Below the pieces are notes generated by a model. It saw only the letters and a program-made list of their open reading frames with translations, made no database searches and had not been told where the DNA came from. Shown one piece after another: positions 22,690 through 25,095 of a stretch of 25,095 bases of DNA. The translations under genes and the position numbers were made by a program. Numbering within the stretch: the stretch's first letter is position 1; every line of letters begins with the position of its first letter. This stretch comes from JANNHP01 sp031404455 (lineage in GTDB: Bacteria; Planctomycetota; JAJSAM01; JAJVHW01), in assembly GCA_031404455.1 (NCBI GenBank), contig JANNHP010000144.1, forward strand, positions 1 through 25,095, read 5' to 3'.

Positions 22690-23244
22690 ATGCCGGCCGC
22701 GAGTGCTCGAAAGCCCCGCAAGAGTCCGAAGCCTCGGCGCAAGACGCCGAAGCCGGCCGACGCGGCGCAGCGGAAGTTCGAGAAGACGTTTCGCCCTCTC
22801 GTCGAGCGGATGGTCAGCGACGCGATCGAGGATCGGATCGACGCGCTCGACGGTATGGAGGCGCTGCGCGAGTCCGGCGAGACCGGACACGACGAGTTCT
22901 GGAAGAGGCGTCCATTCGGGCAGAGCGGCCGAGCCCTGCGTGCCGCAGTCGTCGTCGCGGTGTTCGCCGCCGCCGCGTGCGCGACCGCACCCGTCGAGCG
23001 ACCGCCGGAAGCGCCGCCTGCCGCGCTGGCGGAGACGCCGCCTGTGGCGCGAACCGAGACGCCGCCCGCCCCGCGCGCGAACGACGTGATCGTCTGCGTG
23101 TACGAGGGGTGGGACGCGCAGTTCGTGAGGCGGGACGAGCTCGGCGTCGATCTCGTCCCGGTGAAAGAGACCCCGGAGTGGCAGCGGAGACAGCAGGAGG
23201 AGATCAACCAGGGGATCGATCCCGAGGTCTGGGGCCCGAGGTAG
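22690..23244 (+). CDS. Uncharacterised small protein: basic N-terminal region joined to a lipoprotein-like signal and tail
   Basis: ATG 22690 (or GTG 22687) follows AGAGGAG at a good distance. Of 184 residues, the first ~30 are Lys/Arg/Pro-rich. Residues 31-78 include 'SDAIEDRIDALDGMEALRES', which resembles the helical part of small type II antitoxins (RelB/RHH-like). At about 82-97 comes 'LRAAVVVAVFAAAACATAP', which looks exactly like a lipoprotein signal with its Cys (C97) but is 80 residues too far in. A Pro/Glu/Ala linker and the tail 'DVIVCVYEGWDAQFVRR...GIDPEVWGPR' follow. Either this is a type II membrane protein with a cytosolic antitoxin-like head, or two genes (antitoxin remnant and lipoprotein) fused by deletion. 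I do not recognise the tail. Confidence 0.5.
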   Translation: MPAASARKPRKSPKPRRKTPKPADAAQRKFEKTFRPLVERMVSDAIEDRIDALDGMEALRESGETGHDEFWKRRPFGQSGRALRAAVVVAVFAAAACATAPVERPPEAPPAALAETPPVARTETPPAPRANDVIVCVYEGWDAQFVRRDELGVDLVPVKETPEWQRRQQEEINQGIDPEVWGPR

Positions 23245-23273
23245 CGGGTCGCGGTCGCCGCCGGTCGGTTCCC

Positions 23274-25095
23274 CTACTTCGCCCCCAGCTTCTTCGCCGC
23301 CGACACCAACTCGACGAACTCCTCGCGATACCCGCCCGGGTCGTTCGCGGTGCCTTCCATCGCGAGTTCGAGGATGGCATCGAGGTTCGCCTGGCCCTTG
23401 TGCGGCGACTGTCGCAGACACATGCCGAAGGCCGCGACGGAGGCCGCGAACTTGAAGTCGGGCGACGCGGCGGAGTAGCTGAGGCCCTCGTCGACGACGG
23501 GCACCTCCATCGGCGTCGAGACGTCGGAGTTCGGCTCCTTCCAGCGGAGCTTGACGGTGAGGAGTTCGCGGCTCGCGGAACCGGTCGTCGCGGGCGGCGT
23601 CTGGTACTTGAGGGGATCGACGCCGACCGTCTCCGTGGCGAGGACCCCGGGCGGGACGATCTCGTAGAGCGCCGTCACCGTGTGGCCCGCGCCGATCTCG
23701 CCGGCGTCCTTCTTGTCGTCCTTGAAGTCCTCGGCGGCGAGGACGCGGTTCTCGTAGCCGATGAGCCGGTAGGCGCCGACCTGCGAGGGGTTGAACTCGA
23801 TCTGGAGCTTCACGTCCTTCGCGATGGTGACGAGCGTTCCGCTCATCTGGTCGACGAGCGCCTTCCTGCCTTCCTTCAGCGTGTCCACGTACGCGTAGTT
23901 GCCGTTGCCGCGGTCGGCGAGCTTCTCCATCTGCGAGTCCTTGTAGTTGCCCGTGCCGAAGCCGAGCACCGACAGGAAGACGCCGCTCTTCGCCTTCTCT
24001 TCGATCATCTTCACGAGCGACGACTCGTCGGTGACGCCGACGTTGAAGTCGCCGTCGGTCGCGAGGACCACGCGGTTGATGCCGCCGTCGATCTTGTTCG
24101 CGACGGCGGTGTCGTAGGCGAGCTGGATGCCCGCGGCGCCGTTCGTGGAGCCGCCGGCCTGGAGCCGTTCGAGTGCCGCGAGGATCGTCGCCTTCTCGCT
24201 GCACGACGTGGACGGCAGCACGAGCCCCGAGCTCCCGGCGTAGACGACCATCGCCACGCGGTCGCGCGACTCGAGCTTCTCGACCATCAGCTTCATCGAC
24301 TGGACGAGGAGCGGCAGCTTGTCGGGCGAGTTCATCGATCCCGACACGTCGATGAGGAAGACGAGGTTCGACGCGGGCCGCGCGGCGGCCTCGACGACCT
24401 TGCCCTTGATGCCGACGCGGACGAGACGGTGGTCCGTCTTCCACGGGCAGCCGGCCACGTCGACGCGCACCGCGAACGGGCGGCCGTCGGTCGGCGGCGC
24501 GTAGTCGTAGGGGAAGTAGTTGAGCATCTCTTCGATGCGGACGGCGCCGGGGGGAGGCAACTGTCCCTGCGTGAGGAAGCGCCGGACGTTCGAGTACGAC
24601 GCGGTGTCCACGTCCACGCCGAACGTCGAGAGCGGCGCGTCCTTCACGAGGCGGAACGGGTTGTCGTCGATGTGGGCGTACGCTGCGGTCGAGTCGGAGC
24701 GGTCGCCGCTGATGTAGCCGAGGGACGCCAGCCTCGCGCGCTCCACCAGCTCCGCGCCCGGACCGCCGCCGCCCGGCGTCGCTGGACCGAGCAATCCCGG
24801 AGGCGCCTTCGGCTCGGCTGGCTGGATGCGCCTCGGCGGAGCGACGGGCTGCCCGAGTCCACCGCCGCCCGCGCCGCCGCCGCCTCCGCGCCGGCTGGCG
24901 AAGCCCGAGGGCTTGCCTCCGACACCGATCGATGTCCCGCCGGTGGCGCCGGAGGGCGCGTTCGCGGGGGCGTTGGGGTCGGGGTTGAACTGGCCCGACG
25001 CCGCGTCCGGGATGACGACCTCGTCAGCGTCGATCGCACCGTTCGGGTCCTCGCGCCGGACCAGACCGCGCCCGCCGCCTCCACCGGCAGCGCCT
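23274..25095 (-). CDS. VWA domain protein with DUF3520 (YfbK type), 5' end beyond the window
   Basis: The frame is open to the right edge, so the N-terminus is missing; a TTG at 24794 is in frame but is not taken as a start. Visible order: a Gly/Pro-rich region (about 25095-24720), the N-terminal vWF_A-like segment with 'DNPFRLVKDAPLSTFGVDVD' and 'GAVRIEEMLNYFPYDY', the VWA domain with its metal site D-V-S-G-S-M (24350-24333) and 'LATDGDFNVGVTD', then the C-terminal DUF3520 domain ('VKLQIEFNPSQVGAYRLIGY'). This is the YfbK/von Willebrand factor type A family, usually exported or membrane-bound and of unproven function. 'GAIDADEVVIPDAASGQ' before the Gly-rich stretch is also typical of larger planctomycete-type versions. 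The gene is convergent to the small ORF with a 29-bp gap. Confidence 0.9.
   Translation of the reverse strand, partial: GAAGGGGGRGLVRREDPNGAIDADEVVIPDAASGQFNPDPNAPANAPSGATGGTSIGVGGKPSGFASRRGGGGGAGGGGLGQPVAPPRRIQPAEPKAPPGLLGPATPGGGGPGAELVERARLASLGYISGDRSDSTAAYAHIDDNPFRLVKDAPLSTFGVDVDTASYSNVRRFLTQGQLPPPGAVRIEEMLNYFPYDYAPPTDGRPFAVRVDVAGCPWKTDHRLVRVGIKGKVVEAAARPASNLVFLIDVSGSMNSPDKLPLLVQSMKLMVEKLESRDRVAMVVYAGSSGLVLPSTSCSEKATILAALERLQAGGSTNGAAGIQLAYDTAVANKIDGGINRVVLATDGDFNVGVTDESSLVKMIEEKAKSGVFLSVLGFGTGNYKDSQMEKLADRGNGNYAYVDTLKEGRKALVDQMSGTLVTIAKDVKLQIEFNPSQVGAYRLIGYENRVLAAEDFKDDKKDAGEIGAGHTVTALYEIVPPGVLATETVGVDPLKYQTPPATTGSASRELLTVKLRWKEPNSDVSTPMEVPVVDEGLSYSAASPDFKFAASVAAFGMCLRQSPHKGQANLDAILELAMEGTANDPGGYREEFVELVSAAKKLGAK

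Noticed and set aside
21919..24444. 841-codon minus-strand frame across the cytochrome, small ORF and VWA genes
   Set aside because: It is Arg/Gly/Asp-rich shadow sequence; the real frames in this region carry haem motifs, a lipobox and a VWA metal site.
1..25095. Possible CRISPR arrays, tRNA or rRNA genes
   Set aside because: No spaced direct-repeat series, cloverleaf-like tRNA ends or rRNA core sequences were recognised on reading both strands.

Overview
The window is very GC-rich coding DNA, packed with genes on both strands. No rRNA, tRNA or CRISPR was seen. The gene set suggests a Gram-negative, planctomycete-like or similar uncultivated high-GC bacterium: a YfbK-type VWA/DUF3520 protein, a zinc-ribbon plus DUF1570-like membrane peptidase, lipoprotein c-type cytochrome, HEAT-repeat protein and fungalysin-like protease. 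This is inference from gene content only; no marker gene fixes the taxonomy.

Left part (1-6037, + strand): the C-terminal end of an Ig-like (Big_1) surface protein closed by a hairpin, an MFS-type transporter, a HEAT-repeat protein and a membrane-anchored zinc-ribbon/HEXXH protein. A DUF4143 AAA ATPase (6062-7246, -) follows, convergent to them, with a readable promoter. Next is a five-gene minus-strand operon (12596 down to 7308): YtrA-type GntR regulator, ABC ATPase, two paralogous membrane proteins that each fuse ABC-2-type membrane segments to a C-terminal propeller-like domain, and a small membrane protein. A perfect inverted repeat just before the regulator is a likely operator.

The centre (18599 down to 12668, -) holds the most interesting unit, a tightly overlapping operon: MBOAT acyltransferase, a 24-codon proline-rich mini-ORF, a 42-residue one-helix microprotein, a DltD-like SGNH protein, a second membrane SGNH protein, an FkbH-type HAD protein and a stand-alone acyl carrier protein. 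The microprotein ends exactly in FVYRIF, which fits the FxYxxF 'acyl shuttle' motif of DltX. The operon therefore has counterparts of DltB, DltX, DltD and DltC, but the adenylating ligase DltA is replaced by an FkbH-type enzyme, a family known to load glyceryl units from 1,3-bisphosphoglycerate onto carrier proteins. I infer an envelope-glycan acylation system that may attach glycerate esters instead of D-alanine.

Upstream of that operon is a 232-bp MITE-like element with perfect 17-bp terminal inverted repeats and a TTAG target duplication. The right part (19394-25095) holds a secreted fungalysin-like metalloprotease, a 100-bp palindromic repeat, a dihaem cytochrome c lipoprotein (-), a puzzling small ORF with an internal lipoprotein-type signal, and a VWA/DUF3520 protein (-) whose start lies beyond the right edge.
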